Source of the DNA: Gordonia neofelifaecis NRRL B-59395
GTDB lineage: Bacteria > Actinomycetota > Actinomycetes > Mycobacteriales > Mycobacteriaceae
Length of the DNA stretch: 64,000 nt
Assembly: GCF_000192435.1 (NCBI RefSeq)
Contig: NZ_AEUD01000004.1
Location: 239,355 to 303,354, forward strand
Direction of reading: 5' to 3'
This document shows, piece after piece, positions 16,875 through 25,601 of this stretch. The position numbers were made by a program, and so were the translations under genes. A model generated the notes under the pieces. The model was not told where the DNA came from. It ran no database searches and saw only the letters and a program-made list of their open reading frames with translations. Each line of letters starts with the position of its first letter. Within the stretch, counting starts at the first letter, position 1.

Positions 16875-17489
16875 ATGACCACCATCTACGCAGCCCAGCC
16901 CATCCGCCTCGCTGTCATCGCCGGAACGACCCGCCCCAACCGCCGCTCGCGGATGGTCGCCGAATGGGTCGTCGATCAGGCACGCGAGCACCTCGGCGAT
17001 CAGGCCGACGTCCGGCTCGTCGATCTCGCCGACTTCGCCCTGCCGATGCTGGACGAGCCGGCGGCGGCTGCGATCGCGGACTACCGGAACGACCACACCA
17101 GGCGCTGGTCGCAGACGATCGCCGGCTTCGATGCCTTCGTCTTCGTGACGCCCGAGTACAACCACTCGATGCCCGCCTCGGTGAAGAACGCGGTCGACTA
17201 CCTCTTCGGCGAATGGAACGACAAGGCCGCCGGGTTCGTCAGCTACGGATTCAACGGCGGAGTGCGTGCGGTCGAGCACCTGCGGCTGACCTTGGCCGAG
17301 GTCAAGGTCGCAGGCGTCCGCAGTCAGGTCGCGTTGGACATGTCGTCGGACTTCGATCTCGAGAACATGATCGCGCCCGGCCGGTTCACTCCCTCGCCGA
17401 AGCAGACACGAGTGCTCGAGCGGATGCTGGGCGAGCTGACGTCGTGGGCCGGCGCGCTGCGCACGGTCCGGACCGGGGTGCCCGCATGA
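16875..17489 (+). CDS. NADPH-dependent FMN reductase / quinone reductase
   Basis: A 204-residue flavodoxin-fold reductase. The FMN phosphate loop is AGTTRPNRRSRMVAEWV near residue 16, and the family motif TPEYNHSMPASVKNAVDYL lies near residue 96. Such enzymes reduce FMN, quinones or azo compounds with NAD(P)H. The ATG at 16875 was preferred to an upstream ATG at 16848 because the latter lies within the operator region. It is coupled by ATGA to the following efflux gene and probably forms a TetR-controlled detoxification unit. Confidence 0.87.
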   Translation: MTTIYAAQPIRLAVIAGTTRPNRRSRMVAEWVVDQAREHLGDQADVRLVDLADFALPMLDEPAAAAIADYRNDHTRRWSQTIAGFDAFVFVTPEYNHSMPASVKNAVDYLFGEWNDKAAGFVSYGFNGGVRAVEHLRLTLAEVKVAGVRSQVALDMSSDFDLENMIAPGRFTPSPKQTRVLERMLGELTSWAGALRTVRTGVPA

Positions 17490-18871
17490 CCGCAGTCCTC
17501 GCTCCGGCGCCGCCCGACCGGATCGACCCCGCCACCTGGCGGCTGTGCTGGGTGATCGTGCTCGGCGCGTTCGCGAGCGGTCTCGACGCCTCGATCGTCA
17601 ACGTCGGGCTGGAATCGATCAACCGTGAACTCGGCGCGACGCTGTCGACGACGCAGTGGATCGTCAGTGGCTATCTGCTGGCCCTCGCCGTCTCCCTGCC
17701 CGCGGCCGGCTGGCTCGGCCGCCGTTTCGGAACGGGCCGCGTGTGGCTCCCCCCGCCGACGGCCTTCACACTCGCGTCGATCGGTTGCGCCGTCGCGCCG
17801 ACGATCGGCGTCCTGATCGCGGCTCGCGTCGCGCAGGGATTGGCGGGTGGAGTCCTGATTCCGACCGGCCAGGCGATCCTCGGCGCAGCGGTGGGACCGC
17901 AACGACTCGGCCGGGTGATGGGAGCGCTCGGCATCGCGGTGAGTGCGGCACCCGCGATCGGTCCGCTGGCGGGTGGTCTCATTCTGGCCGGGCTGTCATG
18001 GCCGTGGCTGTTCGCGGTCAATGTGCCGATCGGCGTCGCAGGCCTGGTTCTCGGACGTCGAATCGTCCCCCGCGGAGTGCGTCAGGACGCCGGACCGCTG
18101 CACCTCCCGGGATTCGTCGCGATCAGTGCCGGGCTGTTCCTCGTGGTGTTGGCCACGAGTTCCTGGGGCGCGGCGGGGGCGCTGACCCCGGGAATCGCGG
18201 TGCTCGGTCTCGCGGCGATGGGGTGTCTGGCCGTCTTCGTCCTCCTGTCGCGCTCGACCGCACATCCGGTGCTCGACCTTGCGCTGTACCGCATTCGCGG
18301 CTTCCGGGCGGGATCGGTGGCGGCGTTCTTCTCGGGGGCCCTCGTCTTCGGCAGCGGTGTCGTCCACGCGCTGTACTTCCAACTCGGACAGGGACTCGAT
18401 CCGTTGCATGCCGGCCTCAGCCTGATCGGCGCCGCGGCGGCGACGGCGGTCGCCGCTCCGCTCACCGGCCGGTGGATCGATCGGCACGGTCCCGCACCGG
18501 TCGCCACGGTCGGCGGCGTCCTGGCGGTCGCGACCACCGTGCCGATGGTCGTCCTCGGCCTCGAGGCACCGGCGGCGGCAGTCCAGTCGGTTCTGGTCGG
18601 CTACGGGGTGGCGGTCAGCATGGTCGCCATGCCCGCGGGAATCACTGCGTACAAAGCGGTGTCGGGCGGCCAGTTGCCCGATGCGATCACGCAGGTCAAC
18701 ATTCTCCAGCGCATCGGCGGATCGATCGGCGGGGCCGTGTGCGCCGTGCTGATCGCCGGGAACACGTCGGATCCGGAGCACGGTTTCCGGCTGGCGTTCG
18801 CCGCTCTCGTCGTAGGTGCAGTCGGTGCCGTCGCGTCGTCGGCGCTGATTCGACGGGCGACCGCAGCCTGA
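17486..18871 (+). CDS. MFS drug efflux transporter (DHA2/EmrB-like)
   Basis: A 461-residue multi-helix transporter. The start LGAFASGLDASIVNVGLESI matches the DHA2 motif with an acidic residue in helix 1. TTQWIVSGYLLALAV and the helix 5 antiporter motif region (MGALGIAVSAAPAIGPLAGG) follow. It should export hydrophobic or aromatic compounds in exchange for protons. The longer upstream frame reads inside the reductase gene and is discarded. The gene ends 18 bases from the convergent coaE stop. Confidence 0.88.
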   Translation: MTAVLAPAPPDRIDPATWRLCWVIVLGAFASGLDASIVNVGLESINRELGATLSTTQWIVSGYLLALAVSLPAAGWLGRRFGTGRVWLPPPTAFTLASIGCAVAPTIGVLIAARVAQGLAGGVLIPTGQAILGAAVGPQRLGRVMGALGIAVSAAPAIGPLAGGLILAGLSWPWLFAVNVPIGVAGLVLGRRIVPRGVRQDAGPLHLPGFVAISAGLFLVVLATSSWGAAGALTPGIAVLGLAAMGCLAVFVLLSRSTAHPVLDLALYRIRGFRAGSVAAFFSGALVFGSGVVHALYFQLGQGLDPLHAGLSLIGAAAATAVAAPLTGRWIDRHGPAPVATVGGVLAVATTVPMVVLGLEAPAAAVQSVLVGYGVAVSMVAMPAGITAYKAVSGGQLPDAITQVNILQRIGGSIGGAVCAVLIAGNTSDPEHGFRLAFAALVVGAVGAVASSALIRRATAA

Positions 18872-18889
18872 CGTCCGCCACGCGAACCG

Positions 18890-19837
18890 CTACGCCGACG
18901 GAGCTGCCGGACGCACGTGCACGCGGACCGGACGCGCCGGATCGGCGCTGACGTGCAGGCGTTCGTCCTCGGACGACGACAGCCGCGGGAACCCGCCGTC
19001 GGCGAGTGCGTCCGCGAGCGAATCCGCGGAGCCGAGGTCGGCGACCGTCACCCGGATATCGATCACCGGTGGCGCCGACTGGCCGACGGCCGCGGTCGGG
19101 CCGACGTGCTCGACCGCCGTCGCTCCGGCCCCGACCAGCGCCCATACGCGGTTGACGATGCGGCGTCCCAGTACGGCCCACCGAGGGTCGTACTCCTGAG
19201 ACTGGGCCGGCAGCTCGGCACAGACGCGGCCGGCGACGTTGTCGCGCAACGGAATCAATCGCTCGTTCCAGACGCGCAGAGCCTGAGCCGCGAGCTCGTC
19301 CGGGGTCCCCGAGTTGTCGAGCCAGACGTCGGCGACGTCTCGACGCTGGTCGTCCGTCGCCTGCGCCGCAATTCGGGACCGCGCGTCTTCGGGAGCCATG
19401 CCGCGGAGATTCACCAGGCGGTCCAGCCGGACGTCCGCATCCGCGTGCACCACGGCGACCACGTGATAGAACGGCGCCATGTTCCCTTCGACGAGGAGCG
19501 GGACGTCGTGAAGGATGATCGCGTCGGCGGGCGCCGCGTCGGTGAGCTCCTGGGTCCGCGCACCGATCAACGGATGCGTGATCGAGTTCAGGAGCTTGCG
19601 ACTGTCGTCGTCGACGAATGCACGCGCCGCGAGGGCCGGACGGTCGAGAGCGCCGTCGGCGTCGAGGATCTCCGCTCCGAAGGCCTCGACGAGCCGGGCG
19701 AGTCCAGGGGTTCCCGGCTCGACGACTTCGCGGGCGATGCGGTCTGCGTCGACGTGATAGGCGCCGTGCTCGATGAACGTCTTGGCAACCGTCGATTTGC
19801 CGGCGCCGATGCCGCCGGTGAGTCCCACTCTGATCAC
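18890..19837 (-). CDS. coaE: Dephospho-CoA kinase with shortened GrpB-like tail
   Basis: A 315-residue protein. Residues 1 to about 200 are dephospho-CoA kinase, the last step of CoA synthesis: the P-loop GLTGGIGAGKST is at residues 5-16, with DADRIAREVVEPG and HDVPLLVEG further on. From about residue 207 a GrpB/UPF0157-like segment begins (YDPRWAVLGRRIVNRVWALVG, AVEHVGPTAA). Mycobacterial CoaE proteins carry the same fusion but run to about 407 residues; here only about 110 tail residues remain. The GTG at 19837 is used because the P-loop must be N-terminal. It has a possible GrpB chaperone-like role, as proposed for the mycobacterial tail. Confidence 0.92.
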   Translation of the reverse strand: MIRVGLTGGIGAGKSTVAKTFIEHGAYHVDADRIAREVVEPGTPGLARLVEAFGAEILDADGALDRPALAARAFVDDDSRKLLNSITHPLIGARTQELTDAAPADAIILHDVPLLVEGNMAPFYHVVAVVHADADVRLDRLVNLRGMAPEDARSRIAAQATDDQRRDVADVWLDNSGTPDELAAQALRVWNERLIPLRDNVAGRVCAELPAQSQEYDPRWAVLGRRIVNRVWALVGAGATAVEHVGPTAAVGQSAPPVIDIRVTVADLGSADSLADALADGGFPRLSSSEDERLHVSADPARPVRVHVRPAAPSA

Positions 19838-19899
19838 GAGTCCCAGTGTGTCAGACCATCCGTCACCGCAACGCGCGGCGTGATGGTTGGATCGGCGAT

Positions 19900-21414
19900 A
19901 TGCCGCCACTGTCGCATCGGAGTGTTCTGCCCGTCGTCGTAGTTCTCCTGATGATCGTCGAGGTGGTCGTGGTCGGCGTCGTGTTGTGGCCGCGCGGAGA
20001 CGACGATCTCGAGTACGGGCCGGGACCGATTGCGCTGCAGTCCATGCCGTCGGCGCCGGGTGAACGGTGGAAGCTGTCTGCGGAAGATGTTCTGGGAGCC
20101 GACGAGCCCGCCGACGAACGTGCGTCGATCGCGATCAAGGCACAGTCGGGTGATGTGGTGGTGGTCGTCGGCGCTGCGGAGCCGTACGCGCGTACGACGA
20201 CGTTGGCGGCTGTCGACGTGCAGTCGGGGAAGGTGCTGTGGAGTCGGCGTGAAGCGGGGCACTGGGCCGACTGTGCCGTCGGAGACAGTCGGACGCTGGC
20301 GTGTACGAAGAACGTCCGAGAGAGCGGTGAGGTCGTGGCTCGCGTCTCCTTCTTCGACCTGGCCTCGGGTGCCGAGCGCGGCGTGCAGACCGTCCGCGTC
20401 CACGGGGCGCCCAGCATCGTGTCGGTCGACGACGGATTCGTCATTGCGGTGCCCAGGGATCCGGGCGTCGGACTCCGCGAGGAGGGCCCGGTCCCCGACA
20501 GCGGTGCTGCCACAGTGGACCGGAGACCGTTGATCACGCGATTCGAGCCGACGGGGCAGCGTTCGTGGTCGGTCAACGGGTCGATCGGAGAGCGTACCGT
20601 GCGGTCGGTGATCGGCTCCGGGGTGATCGTGATGGAGTCCGACGACGGTGCCGTCTCCTTCTACCGGGCCGACACCGGCACCCTGGTCCACCGTGAACCG
20701 ACGTCGACGGCTCCGAGCTGTGGCGCGCCGGACGAGGTCAGCGGAATGATGGTGTGCACGTCGATCGTCGGGCAGCCGTCGAGACCGAACTACTTGCTCT
20801 ATGAAGGTGGATTCGCAGTCAACCCGGCGGGCGGGAGTCCGGTGACCGTGACATACGACGGGACCGGGCGGCGGACCGGTCGGCTGGTCGGGTGGTGGCT
20901 CGCCGATGATGACGACGTCGTGCGCGACGACCGGCTCGTCGACCCCGAGTCGATCCCCGTCGCCTCCGGGCGCAAGGTCGGCGTCGTCACCGCTGACACG
21001 GGCGTGCTGCGCTGGACCCGAGCGGTCACGGGCGACGGTGTCGCGAAAGTCCGCGCCCTCGACGAACGACACGTGGCGATCGGAACCAGCGAGTTCGGGC
21101 CCGGCGATGCGTACTCGGAGACCTGGCGTCTCATCGATGCCGACACCGGCGAGTCCGGTGGAAGCGTCACGTCGAACTTCGGGGCATGGCTGTTCGGATT
21201 CGACGGCCGACGGCTGCTGTTCGCCGGCGACCCGGCCGAGCACCAGCGGCCCAACGCTCCACGACTGACGGCATTCGACGGCGAGAACGGAAGCAGGCGG
21301 TGGACGATCGACCCGGCAGACCGGGATGCCGGTTGGCAGCAAGTCGGGCGCGTTCTCTACTTGGTCGGCTCGACCGGCTACGGACCCGGCTGGATCGCCC
21401 GCTACGCCTCCTGA
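19900..21414 (+). CDS. Membrane-anchored PQQ-type beta-propeller protein, function unknown
   Basis: A protein of about 504 residues. One N-terminal membrane helix (about residues 8-30, VLPVVVVLLMIVEVVVVGVVLW) is followed by an extracytoplasmic domain with repeated GxxLW-type blades: DVQSGKVLWSRR, PTGQRSWSVN, DTGVLRWTRAV and ENGSRRWTID. This is the PQQ/BamB-like eight-bladed propeller pattern, though no quinoprotein cofactor site is evident. It is divergent from coaE with 62 bases between. I do not recognise the specific family member; a cell-envelope scaffolding role is only a guess. Confidence 0.7.
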   Translation: MPPLSHRSVLPVVVVLLMIVEVVVVGVVLWPRGDDDLEYGPGPIALQSMPSAPGERWKLSAEDVLGADEPADERASIAIKAQSGDVVVVVGAAEPYARTTTLAAVDVQSGKVLWSRREAGHWADCAVGDSRTLACTKNVRESGEVVARVSFFDLASGAERGVQTVRVHGAPSIVSVDDGFVIAVPRDPGVGLREEGPVPDSGAATVDRRPLITRFEPTGQRSWSVNGSIGERTVRSVIGSGVIVMESDDGAVSFYRADTGTLVHREPTSTAPSCGAPDEVSGMMVCTSIVGQPSRPNYLLYEGGFAVNPAGGSPVTVTYDGTGRRTGRLVGWWLADDDDVVRDDRLVDPESIPVASGRKVGVVTADTGVLRWTRAVTGDGVAKVRALDERHVAIGTSEFGPGDAYSETWRLIDADTGESGGSVTSNFGAWLFGFDGRRLLFAGDPAEHQRPNAPRLTAFDGENGSRRWTIDPADRDAGWQQVGRVLYLVGSTGYGPGWIARYAS

Positions 21415-21468
21415 CCGGTGTCACGCAATCGTGAACCCGAACCGCCGCGCGACAGGTGGAGCCGCACC

Positions 21469-22014
21469 TCACCCGTAGAACGACGCCGGATCCAGTGCGG
21501 ACAGCGGCGTCCAGGGGTCGATGCGGTCGTCCGCAGGCACCTCGCCGTCGAGAGCGTCGCCGAAGCCTCGCAGGGACAATGCCAGCCGGGGATCCTCGTC
21601 GACCAGGCGAATCGTCTCGTAGAGCAGCGCGAGGACGTGCACGCATCGCGGTGACCGCGCGCGGCACGAGCAGTCGACCACTGCGAGTTCCGGCGGTTGC
21701 GGGCCGAGTGAGGCGTGGACCTCGTCGGTCAACGCGGACGGGCCCGGTGCGGCGCCGACCAGGTCTGCGACCGCCTGCGCCGCGTTCCGTCCCATCGGAG
21801 CGAACTCGAGATACGCGACGGACGCCGCATCGCCTGCGACGACGGTGCCGCGGATCAGGCGTCCCTCCACGCGCACGTCGTTCATCGCATTGCGTGCCAT
21901 GCGCCTCGCTCTCGGCAGGGCGGGCTCCGGTCTGGTGACGCGGGTCGGCTCCGCGATCCGGAGGAAGTCCCGGCCCCAGACGGTGAATCCGAACTCTGCG
22001 CTGCCGGTACTCAC
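21469..22014 (-). CDS. SWIM zinc-finger protein
   Basis: A 181-residue protein with a C-terminal SWIM motif (CxCx7CxH in DCSCRARSPRCVHVLALLYE, near residue 114). SWIM domains bind zinc and probably nucleic acid or protein. The ATG overlaps the stop of the SNF2 helicase gene as ATGA (22011-22014), so the two are translated together and presumably work together. SWIM domains are fused to or paired with SNF2 helicases in many actinobacteria. The exact process (DNA repair or chromatin-like remodelling) is unknown. Confidence 0.8.
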   Translation of the reverse strand: MSTGSAEFGFTVWGRDFLRIAEPTRVTRPEPALPRARRMARNAMNDVRVEGRLIRGTVVAGDAASVAYLEFAPMGRNAAQAVADLVGAAPGPSALTDEVHASLGPQPPELAVVDCSCRARSPRCVHVLALLYETIRLVDEDPRLALSLRGFGDALDGEVPADDRIDPWTPLSALDPASFYG

Positions 22015-23789
22015 GCGGTCTCCGCTCGGTTGCGACGCAGCACTTCGATCAGTCGCTCGTCGGACAGCTCGGTGAGGACGGCCAGTGCCCCCGAGTCGGC
22101 GTCGAGGTCGAGCGCGGACTTGCGGTCGTGCATGGCGGCGATGTGCTCCTCAAGGGTTCCCGCGGTGGTCAGCGTGGTCACGGTGACGATGCGGTCCTGG
22201 CCGATGCGATGCACGCGGTCGGTCGCCTGCGCCTCGACCGCGGGATTCCACCACCGGTCGTAATGAACGACGTCGGCCGCCCGTGTGAGCGTCAGACCGG
22301 TTCCGGCCGCCTTGAGACTCGCGATCAGGACTCCGCAACCCGCGCCGGCCTGGTAGTCGTCGACGATCCGGTCGCGTTCGGCACGCGAGAGGCCGCCGTG
22401 CAGAAACGGAACGTCCGTGCCCAGCACCTGGCCGAGATGTGCGGCCAGCAGTTCCCCGGTCTGCCGGTACTGAGTGAAAACGACGGTGGGGGAATCGTTC
22501 TCGAGGTTCGATTCGACGATGTCGGTACAGACGTCGAGCTTTCCGGAGCGACCGGAGAGGTCGCCGGCGGTAACCGCCTCCGAGCCGGTCAGTCCGGGGT
22601 GATTGCAGACCTGCTTGAGCCGGGTGAGTGCGGTGAGGATGGCGCCGCGGCGTGCCATTCCGGTTCCGAATCCGGCGTTCTCGGCGTCGTCGAGGATCGC
22701 GTCGTAGATGCGTGCCTGCTCATCGGTGAGATCGCATTCGACGTCGGTGTGGAGCTTCGGGCCGAGGCTGGCGGCGACGTCGGCCTTGGTCCGGCGCAGC
22801 ACGTGACCGGAGATCGCGTCGTGCATCCGGCGCTTCGCGTCGGCCGACCCGTTCTGGATCGGAAGGCTGTATCGCCTGCGGAACAGTGCACGGTTGCCGA
22901 ATGCGGTGGGAGCCACGAGGTTCAGCAGTGCCCAGAGCTCGTCGAGGTTGTTCTCGACGGGTGTACCGGTGAGCGCGATCCGGGCGTCGGCGGCCAAGGC
23001 GCGGGCCGCCCGCGACACCTGGGTGCGCGAGTTCTTGAGGGCCTGTGCCTCGTCGAAGACGGCAGTCGCCCACGTGCGCTCGGCCAGCACTGCCGCGTGT
23101 CGCCGCAGGGTCGGATATCCGGTGACGACGACGGCGGTGCCGGTCGGCAAGTCGGGAAGTGCGCCGCCGCGGTAGTCGACGGCGTGCAGATCGGGCACCC
23201 AACGAGCGATCTCCCTGATCCAGTTCGTCACCAGGCCGGTCGGACACACGATGAGCGCAGGGCCGCGATCGGCGTGCACCAGGTGCGCGATGGTCTGCAG
23301 CGTCTTACCGAGGCCCATCTCGTCGGCCAGGATTCCGCCGCCCTGCTCGCGGACCTCGTCGAGCCAGGTGACGCCGCGAAGCTGATAGGGCCGTAGATCG
23401 CCGGTCAGCCGTTCACCGATCGCGACCGCCGCGTCGCGGGTCGAGGCGAACGTGCGGCGCGCGTACACCTCGGACACGACGGCGTCACCGACGGCGTTGA
23501 GCGCCGCGTACCCGGCCGGCGGCAGATCGACGTCGACGCCCGGGTCGACGGCCAGCTTCCGCCAGGCGACGGCGGACGGCGATGCCGCGTCGGGGAGATG
23601 CTCGACGTCGACGATTCGGCATGCGACCTCGGTAGGTGTCAGCGTGCGCGCCCGCCCATAGCCGTCGGGGAGCGGGACGCGGATCGTCGGACCGTCGTCC
23701 GTCGGCGCGTCGTCCGGCGACCACAACGCGAAAGCATGACGGTCGACCAGGTAAGTGGCCTGCAGGCGTGTTTCAGGAGACGAAGTCAG
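22011..23789 (-). CDS. SNF2/DEAD-like helicase (HepA/RapA type), probable CTG start
   Basis: An ATP-driven DNA translocase of about 592 residues. Motif I is ADEMGLGKTLQT, motif II is FDEAQALKN, and the C-terminal motifs V-VI are in VVHYDRWWNPAVEAQATD and RVHRIGQDR. The first ordinary start, TTG at 23726, would cut into the N-terminal domain: the upstream codons read ATYLVDRHAFALW, typical of this family. No ATG, GTG or TTG exists between that point and the in-frame stop at 23814, but a CTG at 23789 has GAGGA six bases upstream, so it is proposed as the start. It is shorter than most actinobacterial SNF2 proteins (about 1000 residues) because the separate SWIM gene follows. Confidence 0.82.
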   Translation of the reverse strand: MTSSPETRLQATYLVDRHAFALWSPDDAPTDDGPTIRVPLPDGYGRARTLTPTEVACRIVDVEHLPDAASPSAVAWRKLAVDPGVDVDLPPAGYAALNAVGDAVVSEVYARRTFASTRDAAVAIGERLTGDLRPYQLRGVTWLDEVREQGGGILADEMGLGKTLQTIAHLVHADRGPALIVCPTGLVTNWIREIARWVPDLHAVDYRGGALPDLPTGTAVVVTGYPTLRRHAAVLAERTWATAVFDEAQALKNSRTQVSRAARALAADARIALTGTPVENNLDELWALLNLVAPTAFGNRALFRRRYSLPIQNGSADAKRRMHDAISGHVLRRTKADVAASLGPKLHTDVECDLTDEQARIYDAILDDAENAGFGTGMARRGAILTALTRLKQVCNHPGLTGSEAVTAGDLSGRSGKLDVCTDIVESNLENDSPTVVFTQYRQTGELLAAHLGQVLGTDVPFLHGGLSRAERDRIVDDYQAGAGCGVLIASLKAAGTGLTLTRAADVVHYDRWWNPAVEAQATDRVHRIGQDRIVTVTTLTTAGTLEEHIAAMHDRKSALDLDADSGALAVLTELSDERLIEVLRRNRAETA

Positions 23790-23819
23790 GGTGCGTCCTC
23801 GGGGAATCGGTGATTAATA

Positions 23820-23848
23820 CCGTACGATGTACGGAACTAACACCGTAC
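23820..23848. promoter_or_regulatory. Candidate TetR operator
   Basis: CCGTAC-GAT-GTACGG (23820-23834) is a perfect palindrome, followed by a third half-site CCGTAC at 23843-23848. It lies between the helicase start and the divergent tetR start at 23873, so the regulator probably controls its own gene and possibly the helicase-SWIM pair. Confidence 0.55.
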
Positions 23849-23872
23849 GCTCGATCGAGGGGGCTGTCGAGG

Positions 23873-24628
23873 ATGGCGCAGAGTGCCGATGACATCCGGC
23901 GGACCATCGATCTGCTGTGGCACGGCGACCGACGATCGCCGCGGCCCGGCCCGCGCCAGCGGACGAGCCTGGCAGAGGTGGTGCGCACCGCGATCGGTCT
24001 CGCCGACGCGCAGGGGCTGGCCAAGCTGTCGATGCGCCTGCTCGCCGCGGAGGTGGGGCTGCGGCCGATGAGTCTGTACACCTACGTCCCCAACCGCGAG
24101 GTGCTCCTCGCGCTGATGGTCGACGCGGTGGCGACGGAGGACGAGGCGATCGCATCCGATCGCGGGCTCCGGGAAGTGCTCCGCGCCATCGCCTCTCAGT
24201 ACCGGCGCGAGGTGGTCAGACATCCGTGGCTGCTCGACGTGCCCGCGTGGCGGCCGGTGCCCGGCCCGGGTTCGTCGGCCCGCTACGAGTCGCAGTTGGC
24301 CGCGCTGACGACCGCCGCGGAGATCGACGGTCGAACCTGGGGCGACGTCGACCTGGACGCGGTCATCGCGTCACTGCGGGCGTTCGCGGTCGGCAGTGCA
24401 CGGTCGCGGGTCGACCGGGACGTGACGTACGCCGACTCGGGGATGACGGACGCCCAGTGGTGGGAGGTGGCCGGACCGTCGCTCGCCGAGGCGATGCCTG
24501 CGGGACGGTATCCGATCTCGTCGCGAGTCGGATCGACGGTCGGCGAACTCTTCGCCGGCCCCGGGAACGTCGATCACGCATACGAGTTCGGCCTCGCGCG
24601 GCTCGTCGACGGCATCATTCGGGAATAG
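23873..24628 (+). CDS. TetR-family regulator with TetR_C-type ligand domain
   Basis: A 251-residue regulator. The HTH lies at about residues 35-80 (VVRTAIGLADAQGLAKLSMRLLAAEVGLRPMSLYTYVPN, given by its ends), with the LRPMSLYTYV recognition helix variant typical of TetR(class)-like proteins. The C-terminal domain resembles the tetracycline-repressor C-terminal family. The ATG at 23873 is preceded by GAGGGGG ten bases upstream. A palindromic site lies just upstream. The regulated function is not clear, since no efflux gene follows it. Confidence 0.85.
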   Translation: MAQSADDIRRTIDLLWHGDRRSPRPGPRQRTSLAEVVRTAIGLADAQGLAKLSMRLLAAEVGLRPMSLYTYVPNREVLLALMVDAVATEDEAIASDRGLREVLRAIASQYRREVVRHPWLLDVPAWRPVPGPGSSARYESQLAALTTAAEIDGRTWGDVDLDAVIASLRAFAVGSARSRVDRDVTYADSGMTDAQWWEVAGPSLAEAMPAGRYPISSRVGSTVGELFAGPGNVDHAYEFGLARLVDGIIRE

Positions 24629-24676
24629 TTCCGATGACGGTCGACGATCAGCGCGAGGCCGGGACGTCGGGGTCGA

Positions 24677-25528
24677 TCACTTCCAGGTGTAGTCGCCCAG
24701 GATCTCCCCGCAGAAACCGATCTGGCTGGCCGGGTCGGTCTGCACGTCGTAGGTGAAGGCCTGCTGCTTCTCGGCATTGCTGCAGTTGGGCACGGTCTTC
24801 GAGCTGACGCGCTCGGTGATCTTGTAGCGAGCGGTCATCATCGACGAGGTCTCGGAGCAGGCGACCGTCTTCAGATCGACGCCGACCGCGATGTCCGACA
24901 TCTCATAGCACGTGCCGACCCGGTAGTTTGGGATCAGGCACATCACCTTGTCGGCGGCACCGGTGCCGGTCTCGTAGACGTAGTAGTCGTAGTTCCCGCT
25001 CTTGCATGCGTCCTGGGTGTCGAGCTTGGCGCCCACGATGTAGGACAGGGAACTGGTGTCCGCGCAGTCGATCGCCTTCGTATTGACGTTCATGCCCTCG
25101 CTCGTCACGGTGAGGCACGATCCGACCGGGCTCGAGTCGACCGAGGTCCCGCTGTCCTTGTCCTTCAGGACCGCGGACGCGATCGCACCTGCGATCGCGA
25201 GAGCCACGATCACCGCGGCGACGACGATGACGCGGCGGAGCCCGCCCTTCTTCGCCGGGGGCGGCGGTGCGTAACCGGGGGCTCCGGCCACGGGTGCGTA
25301 GCCGCCTGCCGGCGGAACCGCCTGGCCGTACGCGGGATACTGGCCCGGTGCGCCGGGCTGTCCCTGCGGCGGGAACGGCTGACCTTGCGGAGGAACTGGC
25401 TGCCCCTGCGGGGGAATCGGCTGGCCCTGCTGAACGGTGGGCTGGTCGGGCTGTGGGCCGGGCATGCCCTGGGGCACAGTCGGATCGGACCCGGGCGAGG
25501 GCTGTTCGGGTGGTGTGGGAGTCGTCAT
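24677..25528 (-). CDS. LppU/SCO3897-like membrane-anchored secreted protein
   Basis: A 283-residue protein. Residues 1-85 are a cytosolic Pro/Gln/Gly-rich tail with short PPQGQP repeats. Residues about 96-120 form one membrane helix (VIVVAAVIVALAIAGAIASAVL). The remaining 160 residues are an extracytoplasmic domain with paired cysteines (VGSCLTV, AIDCAD, DACKSG, MCLIPN, GTCYEM, VACSE, PNCS, GFCGE), probably disulphide-bonded. This architecture matches the LppU/SCO3897 family of unknown function. It stands alone between convergent and same-strand neighbours. Confidence 0.75.
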   Translation of the reverse strand: MTTPTPPEQPSPGSDPTVPQGMPGPQPDQPTVQQGQPIPPQGQPVPPQGQPFPPQGQPGAPGQYPAYGQAVPPAGGYAPVAGAPGYAPPPPAKKGGLRRVIVVAAVIVALAIAGAIASAVLKDKDSGTSVDSSPVGSCLTVTSEGMNVNTKAIDCADTSSLSYIVGAKLDTQDACKSGNYDYYVYETGTGAADKVMCLIPNYRVGTCYEMSDIAVGVDLKTVACSETSSMMTARYKITERVSSKTVPNCSNAEKQQAFTYDVQTDPASQIGFCGEILGDYTWK

Positions 25529-25601
25529 CGACGGCGGACTTCCTGTGAGGCAGATGAGAGATCGCCTCGGAGTCTGTCACACGTTCGTCGGAAACCTGCG
25601 T

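Noticed and set aside
22011-23726. TTG at 23726 as the SNF2 helicase start
   Set aside because: It cuts off a conserved N-terminal segment that continues in frame upstream, and a CTG with a good ribosome site explains the full length.
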